The notes under the pieces are model-generated. The model was not told the DNA's origin. It searched no databases and saw only the letters and a list, made by a program, of their open reading frames with translations. DNA of 43,478 bases, taken from assembly GCA_004352715.1 (NCBI GenBank), contig SCFE01000053.1, positions 1,785,444 through 1,828,921 of the forward strand, in the 5' to 3' direction. Of this stretch, positions 1 through 9,549 are shown in pieces. The DNA comes from Hofstenia miamia (Eukaryota > Xenacoelomorpha > Acoela). How positions within the stretch are numbered: the stretch's first letter is position 1; the number at the start of each line of letters is the position of its first letter. The position numbers and the translations under genes are program-made.

Positions 1-251
1 CATGTTGAAATACGAACAAGAGATTTATTATTTCCTTATGCATAACCATATACATAACTTAATGAACCACAATTCGGACTGGGTAGTCAAAAGACCCCCA
101 GAAGCAACGTGTCGCCCCATGCTGGTGAGAGCACTCCCAAATTGTTGCCAATAAGTTTCATGTAAGATAATAAATAAATAAGAAATACAACGGTAAAGAC
201 GGCAGTTAAGAGTAGACAAAGTCTATTGAACGATCACTACAGTTGTCTCAG

Positions 252-259
252 TTTATATA
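252..259 (-). promoter_or_regulatory. LTR TATA box (TATATAAA), copy A
   Basis: TATATAAA on the minus strand, 240 bases inside the LTR, matching the position of TATA motifs in three other LTR copies. Just downstream, a stretch ending in CTACTCTTAAC is shared exactly with the copy at 1336, as expected for the start of the transcript. Confidence 0.55.
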
Positions 260-424
260 CAAAAGTGTCATCATTACCTGCCTTTGTTTACAACTTTAGA
301 TAGCAACGTAGTTTAACATGATCAATTCTAAATTCCCTCACAAAATTCAATTTGAGCAAAATAAAAGCACCAACGAGGGGACATCAATTTAATAATAGCA
401 AACTAAGGTCGAAATTAATCGATA

Positions 425-439
425 ACGTCATGGTGACGT
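425..439 (-). promoter_or_regulatory. Paired CRE-like TGACGT motifs in LTR copy A
   Basis: Two TGACGT half sites in opposite orientation (ACGTCA at 425-430, TGACGT at 434-439) lie 60-75 bases inside the LTR. The pair is kept at the same place in the LTRs at 1336, 5051 and 19463. TGACGT is the core bound by CREB/ATF bZIP factors; a role in LTR transcription is inference. Confidence 0.55.
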
Positions 440-635
440 AATAATACAAAGATATAATTAAAATGAATAAAATCAACAAAATCCCTGAGCAACTCTACAA
501 TAAGTGGCATGATTTATATTCTGCCAATGAAAATAAAGCAAAATATAGAATGTTTAAATAAATTAAATGCATATGCAGCATATATCACATGTTTAGAATG
601 GGCAATAATAAAGAAGTTCTGTATACAATTTATTA

Positions 636-1014
636 TTATAATACTGAAGTGATGCTAATCCAGTGGATGTGACTGTAAATGCTATTATTTAGTGAGCTGA
701 GGGATAAGAAAACAACCAAGATGTATATTTTGTATTGAGCTAGATAATAAATTATTAGACAAATAGGGTAGCACCAATCAAGCAGGTTTATGAGCTTCTC
801 TCTCTCTGGACAGCACTTCAGCTGGAAGCCATATGAATTGATCATCCTGGATGTTTGATAAACAGTTACTAGTTATGTGGATGAATTACTGATGTTTTTC
901 TGTATCTTAATCTTTGCTAGAATCAGGGCTGTTACAATATAGTCACTTCTGCAACCTTCTGCTTTGACAATGAGTTCCTTAGTGCTGATATAGTTACCAG
1001 CCCCTGATTCTACA
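636..1014 (+). repeat. LTR 3' half, plus strand, ending TCTACA
   Basis: This matches the 3' half of the complete LTR at 18532-19463. Shared landmarks are GTGAGCTGAGGGATAAG, GACAAATAGGGTAGCAC, a block ending GGAAGCCATATGAATTGATC and the terminal TAGAATCAGGGC...CCCCTGATTCTACA inverted pair about 95 bases apart. It ends at 1014 in TCTACA, the expected complement of the TGTAGA start. The start at 636 is approximate; 500-635 did not align clearly to any LTR copy. Confidence 0.7.
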
Positions 1015-1111
1015 ATATGTCAACAACATTGAATATCTTAATAAAACAATTAATTCCAATAAATACAAACAGAGTAAATCTAAGCTCATAAAAGAAGACA
1101 ATGCCTCTCAT

Positions 1112-1330
1112 TTGTACTGTGATGGTCATGTTCCCCTGGAACATGTTTTCCAAAAAGGCAAGCCCATAGCTGAACAAATCAAATACATAAAGTCTAGTAT
1201 ATTAAAATTACCAAACCACATGCTCATACTATTCTCTGGAATTGGAAATTTGATTTGGTGTAATTTTATACAAGAATCACTACAGTATTATGATATCTCC
1301 AAATGTATCAAAATGATTACAATGAGGTGA
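1112..1330 (+). pseudogene. Fragment of the retroelement third ORF (copy 1)
   Basis: This 72-codon open stretch matches part of the ORF at 2803-5032 at the protein level. Aligned pieces include a DGHVPL/DGKLTI region, LILF-x4-GNLIW against LILF-x4-GDLMW, and YYDISKCIKMIT against YYDVTKQIEIIT. It sits between an LTR ending at 1014 and an LTR starting at 1336, so this copy has lost almost all its internal region. It is a relic and unlikely to be expressed as a protein on its own. Confidence 0.65.
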
Positions 1331-1403
1331 GTTAATGTAGAGTCGCTCAGGGAAATTTAGTGCTATTTATATCTTTTTATTTCGATCTAAATCCATTGTA
1401 TTT

Positions 1404-1420
1404 TGACGTCACTATGACGT
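1404..1420 (+). promoter_or_regulatory. CRE palindrome plus half site in LTR
   Basis: TGACGTCA, the full palindromic CRE, at 1404-1411, followed by TGACGT at 1415-1420. The place within the LTR (68-84 bases in) is the same as in the other copies. Confidence 0.6.
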
Positions 1421-1582
1421 TCCTTTTTCGAGATTAGTTTTGTTGCTATCAGTTTTGTGTCCCCTCGTCGGTGCTTTTGTTTTGCTCAAATTTAATTTAC
1501 GAGGGAAAATTATTGCAAACATGTTAAACCACGTTGAATATTGATTAGTGTAAACAAAGGCAGGTAAAAATGAATCTTTTTG

Positions 1583-1590
1583 TATAAAAA
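1583..1590 (+). promoter_or_regulatory. LTR TATA box (TATAAAAA)
   Basis: TATAAAAA lies 247 bases inside the LTR, at the same relative position as TATA motifs in the LTRs ending at 499, 6305 and 19463. Confidence 0.55.
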
Positions 1591-1702
1591 CTGAGGACAC
1601 TGTAGCTAATGTTCAATAGACTTTGTCTACTCTTAACTACTGCTCTTACCGTTGTATCTTTTACTTATTTATTACTTTAAATGATATTTATTGCTTAAGA
1701 TC

Positions 1703-2702
1703 NNNNNNNNNNNNNNNNNNNNNNNNNNNNNNNNNNNNNNNNNNNNNNNNNNNNNNNNNNNNNNNNNNNNNNNNNNNNNNNNNNNNNNNNNNNNNNNNNN
1801 NNNNNNNNNNNNNNNNNNNNNNNNNNNNNNNNNNNNNNNNNNNNNNNNNNNNNNNNNNNNNNNNNNNNNNNNNNNNNNNNNNNNNNNNNNNNNNNNNNNN
1901 NNNNNNNNNNNNNNNNNNNNNNNNNNNNNNNNNNNNNNNNNNNNNNNNNNNNNNNNNNNNNNNNNNNNNNNNNNNNNNNNNNNNNNNNNNNNNNNNNNNN
2001 NNNNNNNNNNNNNNNNNNNNNNNNNNNNNNNNNNNNNNNNNNNNNNNNNNNNNNNNNNNNNNNNNNNNNNNNNNNNNNNNNNNNNNNNNNNNNNNNNNNN
2101 NNNNNNNNNNNNNNNNNNNNNNNNNNNNNNNNNNNNNNNNNNNNNNNNNNNNNNNNNNNNNNNNNNNNNNNNNNNNNNNNNNNNNNNNNNNNNNNNNNNN
2201 NNNNNNNNNNNNNNNNNNNNNNNNNNNNNNNNNNNNNNNNNNNNNNNNNNNNNNNNNNNNNNNNNNNNNNNNNNNNNNNNNNNNNNNNNNNNNNNNNNNN
2301 NNNNNNNNNNNNNNNNNNNNNNNNNNNNNNNNNNNNNNNNNNNNNNNNNNNNNNNNNNNNNNNNNNNNNNNNNNNNNNNNNNNNNNNNNNNNNNNNNNNN
2401 NNNNNNNNNNNNNNNNNNNNNNNNNNNNNNNNNNNNNNNNNNNNNNNNNNNNNNNNNNNNNNNNNNNNNNNNNNNNNNNNNNNNNNNNNNNNNNNNNNNN
2501 NNNNNNNNNNNNNNNNNNNNNNNNNNNNNNNNNNNNNNNNNNNNNNNNNNNNNNNNNNNNNNNNNNNNNNNNNNNNNNNNNNNNNNNNNNNNNNNNNNNN
2601 NNNNNNNNNNNNNNNNNNNNNNNNNNNNNNNNNNNNNNNNNNNNNNNNNNNNNNNNNNNNNNNNNNNNNNNNNNNNNNNNNNNNNNNNNNNNNNNNNNNN
2701 NN
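1703..2702. other. Assembly gap of exactly 1000 N
   Basis: Exactly 1000 N, so probably a nominal gap size. It lies between an LTR 5' half and sequence resembling the end of pol, so the rest of the LTR plus gag and pol of the plus-strand element may be missing here. The open frames that span it are artefacts. Confidence 0.95.
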
Positions 2703-2802
2703 CGTTTCTCCACGTGCGCGAGAGGAGCTGGCAACCCCTACCTCACAAACTTTTGATTACAGAACACCCTTTAGAGTATTACAACCTGTAAATACCCCCC
2801 AT

Positions 2803-5032
2803 ATGAGCGACTTGATAGCCCCTTCGATCTCTTCTGCAGCCACTTCAACTATCTGATCACAAAAGACTGAAGAAAGAAAACGAAAGCTATCCAAAGTCGG
2901 TGATGAAACACTTCACCTTTATTTTATCGCAATGAGAAAAGCGATTGCAACCATCCGCGACAACATTTCAGAGGAGACCAAGGATCAACTCCGCCACATT
3001 TATAATGGTCGCGAAATGAATTGCTCCATAGACGTCATACTGTTCGTTATCAACGCATCACGCCGTCCAAAAATCAACACTACTATCGCATATGACTCAA
3101 GAATGATGGAAACTTTAAGCCACTTGTATTGGCGCAGTACAGTACACACGTTTTTTGACGATGATTTTAACATCTACAACCTGTGTCCGTTCCTAAATAG
3201 CGACAAAACGATTGACAGTTTTGAGTGCGTTAACATTGATTTCAACAACCTCCTGGTTATTTACTTTTTTAGAATCTCTGAGGTACAGTCAGAAGACATT
3301 ATGGAACAAATCGAGATCGCGTACCACATAGCCAAGGTGGAAGGAATACGCTTGATAATGATCGTACAAGGCGAACAAGAAACCGCACTACCAGAAGTCA
3401 TAGAAAATTTACACTTTAGAATGGAAAACTTCCTAATCCTATATTGAGATGACTACGCGCCAGTCTCGTCACACTCTATTAACCACCTGCCAATAACTAG
3501 GCTCATATATACGGATCTTTTGTTGTGTAAACGGGTACCCTCCCATCGCTTAGCTGTGGACCAAAAGTTAATAGTCGATGTTCTACTACAGGCGCATTCA
3601 TTGGAAATAACCAATCCTAACACCCCACTGATAACTGCGGTAACGGAAATGAGAGTCAGCTTTGCCTTCGCACAGAGTGAACAACTTCTCAGCGAAATTC
3701 ACACTATATGGTCTGATTTAAAGGCAGACTTTAACCCCAAGTCCGATTGGCCCCTGTTAGATATCTGCAGTCCAACGCTATTGTACCATCCGTCCATAGA
3801 ACGCATATTGCGCGACATCAAAGTATCCTACAACAACCAGGACAAAAAGAACTTCAAAGAGCGCCTCTTTGCCGAGAAAAATTTGCCTGACATATACGCA
3901 AGAGGAGCCATCTGGATATTAGCCATCTACCTAACAAAAGATCCTCAGCTGCAATTACCCATGCCACACGAGAAGAGAACGGCGTTAACAAAAATGACCA
4001 TCCACGAAATAGCTGTGTGCCCGCTGACCTGGAAGGTGAAGAATTGGCTTCTGTACAAATGCAGCCCTCCGTCATCCCCCNNNNNNNNNNNNNNNNNNNN
4101 NNNNNNNNNNNNNNNNNNNNNNNNNNNNNNNNNNNNNNNNNNNNNNNNNNNNNNNNNNNNNNNNNNNNNNNNNNNNNGTTAATCCAACCAAAATGGAAGG
4201 TCCGGAAACCTAAGAAGAGGGTCGCGCACAACTGCCTGATAGGATCAACTTTTTCAGTAACAAATTGGAAGCTATCAAAGCAAGCAGGACCAGCGAGTAC
4301 AAAGCTGCACGCGAAAAACTCATCGTGGGAGAGACCGCCAAGCTCGTGTTCATTGATGGTAAATTAACAATAACTGATATTTTTACGAGGGGACTCCCGA
4401 TTCATCAGCAACTGAGGAAGATCCAAGAAAAACTAGCTGCTTTACAACCCCGCGTCCTTATTCTCTTTCAGGTGGCCGGAGATCTCATGTGGATCAACAA
4501 CATCGAAACTGTAACCCGATACTATGATGTCACTAAACAAATAGAGATCATCACAATGCTTCGAGCGAACGTCTCAGATCCAGAAGAAATGACGTTGAAC
4601 CAAGTCCAAGAGTACTGCTCGCTCTTCATAGACCACATCACCACTATGGGATCCCTTCAACAGGTGTTCCTTCACTTCTATCCAGACACTGAAATAAGCG
4701 CCAATGATGCTCACACTTCTGATATGGATGCAACTATGATGCTCATGATTGCTCTGAAAGGCCTTTGACTCTATGAGTGGTTCTACGACACCTTCACTAG
4801 GCAGCTAAACAATCTCCGGAGAAATTGCCCAGTGAGCAATCGGATGCCCACCATAAGGTTCCTACGATTAAGAGACGAAGTGGTCATGCAAAGGGATGTG
4901 CTGATGCAATTAACTCGCGAAGCCAGCTATTCAGAAGTAACAACATGGGATGGTGAACTCGCAATAAAGATGATCGTGGCTACTCAAAGTATTGTTTCCG
5001 GGCCAGCCCTTCACCTGTTAGCCGAAAATTAA
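2803..5032 (+). pseudogene. Third ORF of Ty3/gypsy-like element, downstream of integrase (best copy)
   Basis: This is a long reading frame interrupted by a 97-N gap (4081-4177). The first part is open from an ATG at 2803 with in-frame TGA stops near 2851 and at 3445-3447. After the gap it continues to 5032 with a TAA at 4211 and a TGA at 4766. I do not recognise a domain, and I see no signal peptide, furin-like site or transmembrane segment, so it does not look like a classic envelope. It is homologous to the minus-strand copy at about 8250-9250. Shared pieces include HTFFDDDFNIYNL/HTCFDNEFRLTNL, DVLLQAHSLE/DVLLQAQSYE and WPLLDICSP/WPVILISSP. The ORF ends just before a polypurine tract and the 3' LTR. 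It is richer in GC than the decayed copy, so it is younger. Gag-like or accessory functions remain possible. Confidence 0.7.
4081..4177. other. Assembly gap of 97 N inside the third ORF
   Basis: 97 N. If the size is correct, the frame changes across it (97 is not a multiple of three), so the true length is uncertain. Confidence 0.9.
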
Positions 5033-5039
5033 TTTGAGC

Positions 5040-5050
5040 AAGGGGGGGCG
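5040..5050 (+). other. Polypurine tract before 3' LTR
   Basis: AAGGGGGGGCG directly precedes the LTR start at 5051 and follows the stop of the third ORF by a few bases. This is where a retrotransposon's plus-strand primer is expected, and it fixes the element's orientation. Confidence 0.7.
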
Positions 5051-5658
5051 TGTAGAGTTGCTCGAGGATTTTGTTGATTTTATTCATTTTAATTATATCT
5101 TTGTATTATTACGTCACCATGACGTTATCGATTAATTTTGACCTTAGTTTGCTATTATTAAATTGATGTCCCCTCTTTGGTGCTTTTATTTTGCTCAAAT
5201 TGAATTTTGCGAGGGAATTTAGAATCGATCATGTTAAACNACATGCACTGATAAAACCTAACACTGTGATGATACCATGCTGTTGGCTAGCACGAATATC
5301 TGGCAATTACAGATTATTTAATAGTGAGCTGAGAGATAACAATGAAAATGAGAGTTTGTATTTTTGAAGTGAGATAGAAATTAAGCAAGTGAGACAAATA
5401 GGGTAGCACTAGTCAATAGGTTAAGCACTTTACTTCTGGATGCTCTGCTTCGGCTGGAAGCCATAGGAATTGATCATCTTGGTTCTTGCCTAAAAGTAGT
5501 TCTGTTACTTGGATGAATTACCAATGTTACATCTATATGTTATAAGCTCTGTGTTATTCCCAAGTTTGCCCAGATGATTCCCCTGAACAGCTATTCAAAC
5601 CTTTTTTGGAGTCAATTAAATTTCTAGCTAAGTTTTCCTACCAGCCATTGATTCTACA
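5051..5658 (+). repeat. 3' LTR of the plus-strand element (internal part missing at an N)
   Basis: Begins TGTAGAGTTGCTCGAGG and ends CCATTGATTCTACA. Up to 5239 it matches the promoter half of the LTR; from 5241 it jumps to the 3' half (GCTGTTGGCTAGCACGAAT, then GTGAGCTGAGAGATAAC, GACAAATAGGGTAGCAC). Compared with the 932-bp copy about 320 bases of the middle, including the TATA region, are missing at the single N (5240), which may be a join rather than a real deletion. Confidence 0.75.
5111..5125 (+). promoter_or_regulatory. Paired CRE-like motifs in 3' LTR
   Basis: ACGTCA at 5111-5116 and TGACGT at 5120-5125, the same arrangement and offset as in copy A. Confidence 0.55.
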
Positions 5659-5744
5659 TAATCTGATTCATTTGTAATTATAGTTAATTGCTTGTATGAA
5701 TGAAAATATACTTTTAGCATTATGTGATGCTAATGAAGTGGCTG

Positions 5745-6305
5745 CAACTGTAATTACCATGCATTTGTGTTAACCAATGGTATAATATCATCAGAGTGTA
5801 ATCAATTATCAGTGCATTTGCATGTTGCATTTGAACAAAATGGTTTATTATCTCTATATGTAGCCATACACTTAACCTAATGCAGTCAACAATTTGGGCT
5901 GCTTACTGTCTAAATGCTACTCATTGCATCAGTACTTGAAGAAGTACTCCCAAATTGTCACTGGAAACTTACACAATAATTATTGTCAACATAATGTCTC
6001 AAGAAAATAAAGTAAGAAAGAAAGTAAATGCATTGAGGTGAGATAATTTCTATTGACTGATTTCTACATAGTTGCTCATATTTATACAAAGTAATTTTTA
6101 CTTGCCTTTGTTTACAACTTGAAATCAGATGATCATGTTTCCCTTGCAAATTGAATTGAGCAATAAGACTACATAGCACAAAGTGAGGGGACATTAATTT
6201 AGAATCACAAACAAAGCTTGAAATAAACTGGTTACGTCATGTTAATGTGATTACAAACTACAGAATTGATAAAAATCAATTAAAAAGTCCTTGAGTGACT
6301 CTACA
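5745..6305 (-). repeat. 3' LTR of the decayed minus-strand element, truncated
   Basis: On the minus strand it begins TGTAGAGTCACTCAAGG at 6305 and follows the order of the complete LTR (CCCCTCACTTTGTGC, TTGTAAACAAAGGC, TATA box at 6086-6079, a block around 5810 shared with 18910). Similarity fades near 5745, about 100 bases from the end of the neighbouring plus-strand LTR, so it lacks the last third. One of the two CRE-like sites survives (6234-6239). Confidence 0.7.
6079..6086 (-). promoter_or_regulatory. LTR TATA box (TATAAATA)
   Basis: TATAAATA 219 bases inside the minus-strand LTR starting at 6305, corresponding to the motif at 19208-19215 in the complete LTR. Confidence 0.5.
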
Positions 6306-7026
6306 ATATTGGTCTTGATTGGATAATGGGATGTTAACATGTCACTTTTTTCTGTGTTTAGATCTCCATAATGGCTGTATGACTGCAGTATGAATTAAAG
6401 GCAACAGGGTGCAGTAGTTGTTCTCAATAGCAATGCAATCTTCCAGAGAAATTGTATTTGTGGGTGTAATATCCAGCCACATGATCCCTATGGTTACAGG
6501 ATAGTTCACTTGTCCACAAACTATGTGCTCCCATGGGGAATAGGAAGGTAATTAATGGTGAAATCTAGTTATGTTTTCTTCAGAGATGATAAGTTTAGAT
6601 GAATTACATTCCATGTTGAGTGCCAATTGTGCATGAGGCTTAAGTAATGTAACAATTTGATTTTTCATCCAAGATTTGGTAAATAACAGTTTCATTAATG
6701 CTAAAGCAGCTGTTTCCTTTATAGGTGCAAATTTATGTTGACTAATAATAGCATTTCTTGGTTTGGCAACTGTTACTCTTGTAAGATAGTTGGTTAGATT
6801 TGTTTTAATCCAGTTGGGTTTTCTTTGGACTTATGTCAATTCCAAGTTTTTCTAAGTTGTTTGAATCCACTTGCTGTTCAAGATGTGGTGTTAATGTTAA
6901 CTCAGTTGATGTTAGCATTGATTCCTGTGTTTGCAATTCAGTTATAGATTGCTTTTCTAACTTGATGATTTCAATAGGTATTCTCTCTTGCACATCCTTT
7001 TTGTACTTTATAGTAGTGGATATTAT
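6174..7026. repeat. 853-bp direct duplicate, first copy
   Basis: Repeated at 7028-7880 with no difference that I could find, and separated from it by one N at 7027. A perfect duplicate abutting a single N is most simply two overlapping contigs placed end to end. It includes 132 bases of LTR, so the LTR start and the end of the third ORF appear twice. Confidence 0.85.
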
Positions 7027-7880
7027 NTAGCACAAAGTGAGGGGACATTAATTTAGAATCACAAACAAAGCTTGAAATAAACTGGTTACGTCATGTTAAT
7101 GTGATTACAAACTACAGAATTGATAAAAATCAATTAAAAAGTCCTTGAGTGACTCTACAATATTGGTCTTGATTGGATAATGGGATGTTAACATGTCACT
7201 TTTTTCTGTGTTTAGATCTCCATAATGGCTGTATGACTGCAGTATGAATTAAAGGCAACAGGGTGCAGTAGTTGTTCTCAATAGCAATGCAATCTTCCAG
7301 AGAAATTGTATTTGTGGGTGTAATATCCAGCCACATGATCCCTATGGTTACAGGATAGTTCACTTGTCCACAAACTATGTGCTCCCATGGGGAATAGGAA
7401 GGTAATTAATGGTGAAATCTAGTTATGTTTTCTTCAGAGATGATAAGTTTAGATGAATTACATTCCATGTTGAGTGCCAATTGTGCATGAGGCTTAAGTA
7501 ATGTAACAATTTGATTTTTCATCCAAGATTTGGTAAATAACAGTTTCATTAATGCTAAAGCAGCTGTTTCCTTTATAGGTGCAAATTTATGTTGACTAAT
7601 AATAGCATTTCTTGGTTTGGCAACTGTTACTCTTGTAAGATAGTTGGTTAGATTTGTTTTAATCCAGTTGGGTTTTCTTTGGACTTATGTCAATTCCAAG
7701 TTTTTCTAAGTTGTTTGAATCCACTTGCTGTTCAAGATGTGGTGTTAATGTTAACTCAGTTGATGTTAGCATTGATTCCTGTGTTTGCAATTCAGTTATA
7801 GATTGCTTTTCTAACTTGATGATTTCAATAGGTATTCTCTCTTGCACATCCTTTTTGTACTTTATAGTAGTGGATATTAT
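6350..7880 (-). pseudogene. C-terminal part of the third ORF, minus-strand element (duplicated by assembly)
   Basis: Two overlapping open stretches with one frameshift between them lie here on the minus strand. One is about 62 codons (7659-7847) with a Gln/Glu/Leu-rich start. The next runs about 160 codons towards the LTR with one internal stop and motifs such as WEHIVCGQVNYPV and LLPLIHTAVIQPL. Because of the duplicate at 6174-7026 the same stretch appears twice. I could not align it convincingly with the end of the plus-strand third ORF, so it may be a different C-terminal region or a separate small ORF. No known domain recognised. Confidence 0.45.
7028..7880. repeat. 853-bp direct duplicate, second copy
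   Basis: Same sequence as 6174-7026, starting TAGCACAAAGTGAGGGG and ending GTGGATATTAT. Beyond 7880 the element continues, so this copy joins correctly to the right, while the first joins correctly to the left. Confidence 0.85.
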
Positions 7881-8249
7881 ATTGTAGGAACATTCTGGAA
7901 AATTTTGATTGTGTAGTTATACAGAATTTCATTTTTAAAAAAAAGTAGGCACTGACTGAGTGATCTATCATAATAATTAGCTGTGGAATTAGGTATCCTA
8001 TTCTGCAGATGCTTTATAGAAAGAAGAGAAATTTATCAGTAAGTGTGACGTATTTGGTTTTACTTGTAGATCCCCACATGAATTTCCTTACATTGTCTGA
8101 AACTATGTGAACATCTCAAGACACAAATGCCAGTTTGTTGCTAATTAGCATAATTGGTAGTGCACCCAAAGGATTTTCACAATTTATTATTCTTGAATAA
8201 TACTTTTTATATGTTGTAGTAAGTTTCATGTTTTTTATTGGTTGTGACA

Positions 8250-9250
8250 TTAACATTTAGCAGAGATAGGTATGATTGATATTTTGTAGAATTTGCTTTC
8301 TCTGAGCTGATCCCATTTGCTTTTGTTAATGGGTAGTGTTAGTATGGAATCTTCCATAAGATAAATCAATATAAGCCATAAGGCAAACATGGCAGTGCAG
8401 TCCAATGCATGTTTTTCTTCATTCAACATTGAGTGAAAGTTGGAATGATCAGACACTTCTAGTGATAATTGAATAGTTGTTAGTAACTGTTCAACTGTAT
8501 AGTGATAAGTTTGTGATGGAGATGATATCAAAATTACTGGCCAGGCATTGTCAGTTGGTTTTTGGCTTTGATTGAATCCCAAATACTATTAACTTCATTA
8601 ATGATAGTCACTGATTGTGAGTAAGAAAAACTAATGTGAATATCTGTAGTCATATTAGGTGCTCATTGTTCTGAGATCAATTCATATGATTGAGCCTGTA
8701 AGAGTACATCTATGGCAATACATTTGTCTACCATTAGTGGTGGTAGAGGCATACTTGATTTAGAAATATGTCTATGTAAGGAGTGAGCCAAGTAGAATCA
8801 CAAAAATTGTGTAATCCAATTACTCCAAAGTTTTGAGGTTTATAAACATAAAAATTATCTAGACTAAGTTCATAAAGTTCAGAATCACAAAGATTACTAT
8901 TATCTGAAGCATTTAGAATAACAACAAGTCTAATTCTGTGAAATTTACCTGAATGATTAGCTAAAGAAAGTTTATCCATTAATTTACTATCTGAGAGCTC
9001 TTATTGTTTGATAAAGCAAATGATCAAAATATCTTCCAAAGAAAGATTAATTTAAAATTGTAAAACCAGATTGTCTTTAAAAATGATAATTTTATGTAAG
9101 TTTGTAAGTCTAAATTCATTATCAAAACAAGTGTGTACCATACTGCAGAAATAGGAGTGGCTGAGTTCTTTGTTCATAGTGTAAGGATAGTAAATCAGTG
9201 TGTTGATGGCAGGGCATCCATTAAAAATGGCATGGTTGATAGACTAATAG
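8250..9250 (-). pseudogene. Third ORF, N-terminal two thirds, minus-strand copy
   Basis: Several open pieces (8250-8582, 8734-8979 and about 9010-9240) follow the plus-strand third ORF in order. From the start these are INTLIYYPYTMNKELSH against INTTIAYDSRMMETLSH, RIRLVVIL against GIRLIMIV, DVLLQAQSYE against DVLLQAHSLE, HISFSYSQS against RVSFAFAQS, and WLILIYLMEDSILTLP against WILAIYLTKDPQLQLP. Stops and at least two frame changes interrupt it. It lies downstream of integrase, which fixes the position of this ORF in the element. Confidence 0.7.
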
Positions 9251-9549
9251 AATGATGAGGTTTGTCTAACTGCTAATTTATTTTAGCCTTACTTTCTGGG
9301 GATATATTTGATTCAACAATATAATGTGCCTTCTGCATTCAGATGAAATAAGGGTAGAGAGTTTCACTGCTAATAATAGTAACTAAAGAGTGGTGTTTCT
9401 CCAAATGTTCATTAGATTGAGAAGTGGAATATTGGCCAGATGAGGTGAAAAGGGGGCAGCATGAGAGTTGAAGTTTTCTTGACTGTAGCAGAAAAAGAGG
9501 TTGCAGTAATTTTTCTTCTGGTAAAGAAGAAAGACAAGTTGGTTTTGCT

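Larger units (their letters stand above)
1..499 (-). repeat. LTR of Ty3/gypsy-like element, copy A, 5' half, minus strand
   Basis: Read on the minus strand this begins TGTAGAGTTGCTCAGGG at 499 and runs off the window at position 1. It is nearly identical over its first 190 bases to the plus-strand LTR at 5051, and more distantly matches the LTRs at 1336, 6305 and 19463. It carries a pair of TGACGT motifs about 65 bases in and a TATA box about 240 bases in, so it is the promoter half of the LTR. No polypurine tract lies outside 499, so an intact internal region does not adjoin on that side. Confidence 0.8.
1336..1702 (+). repeat. LTR 5' half, plus strand, cut by a gap
   Basis: Begins TGTAGAGTCGCTCAGGG and includes CRE-like sites, GTGTCCCCTCGTCGGTGC, the GAGGGAAAAT block, TTGATTAGTGTAAACAAAGGC and a TATA box, all in the same order as in the other LTR copies. 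It is cut by the 1000-N gap at 1703. The internal ORF fragment at 1112-1330 lies directly upstream. Confidence 0.75.

Noticed and set aside
1623-2791. Long open frames of 348-377 codons on both strands
   Set aside because: They consist almost entirely of the 1000-N gap.
6306-8250. An envelope gene in the minus-strand LTR element
   Set aside because: The position is right, but no signal peptide, cleavage site or membrane anchor is visible, and the neighbouring third ORF does not look like a glycoprotein.
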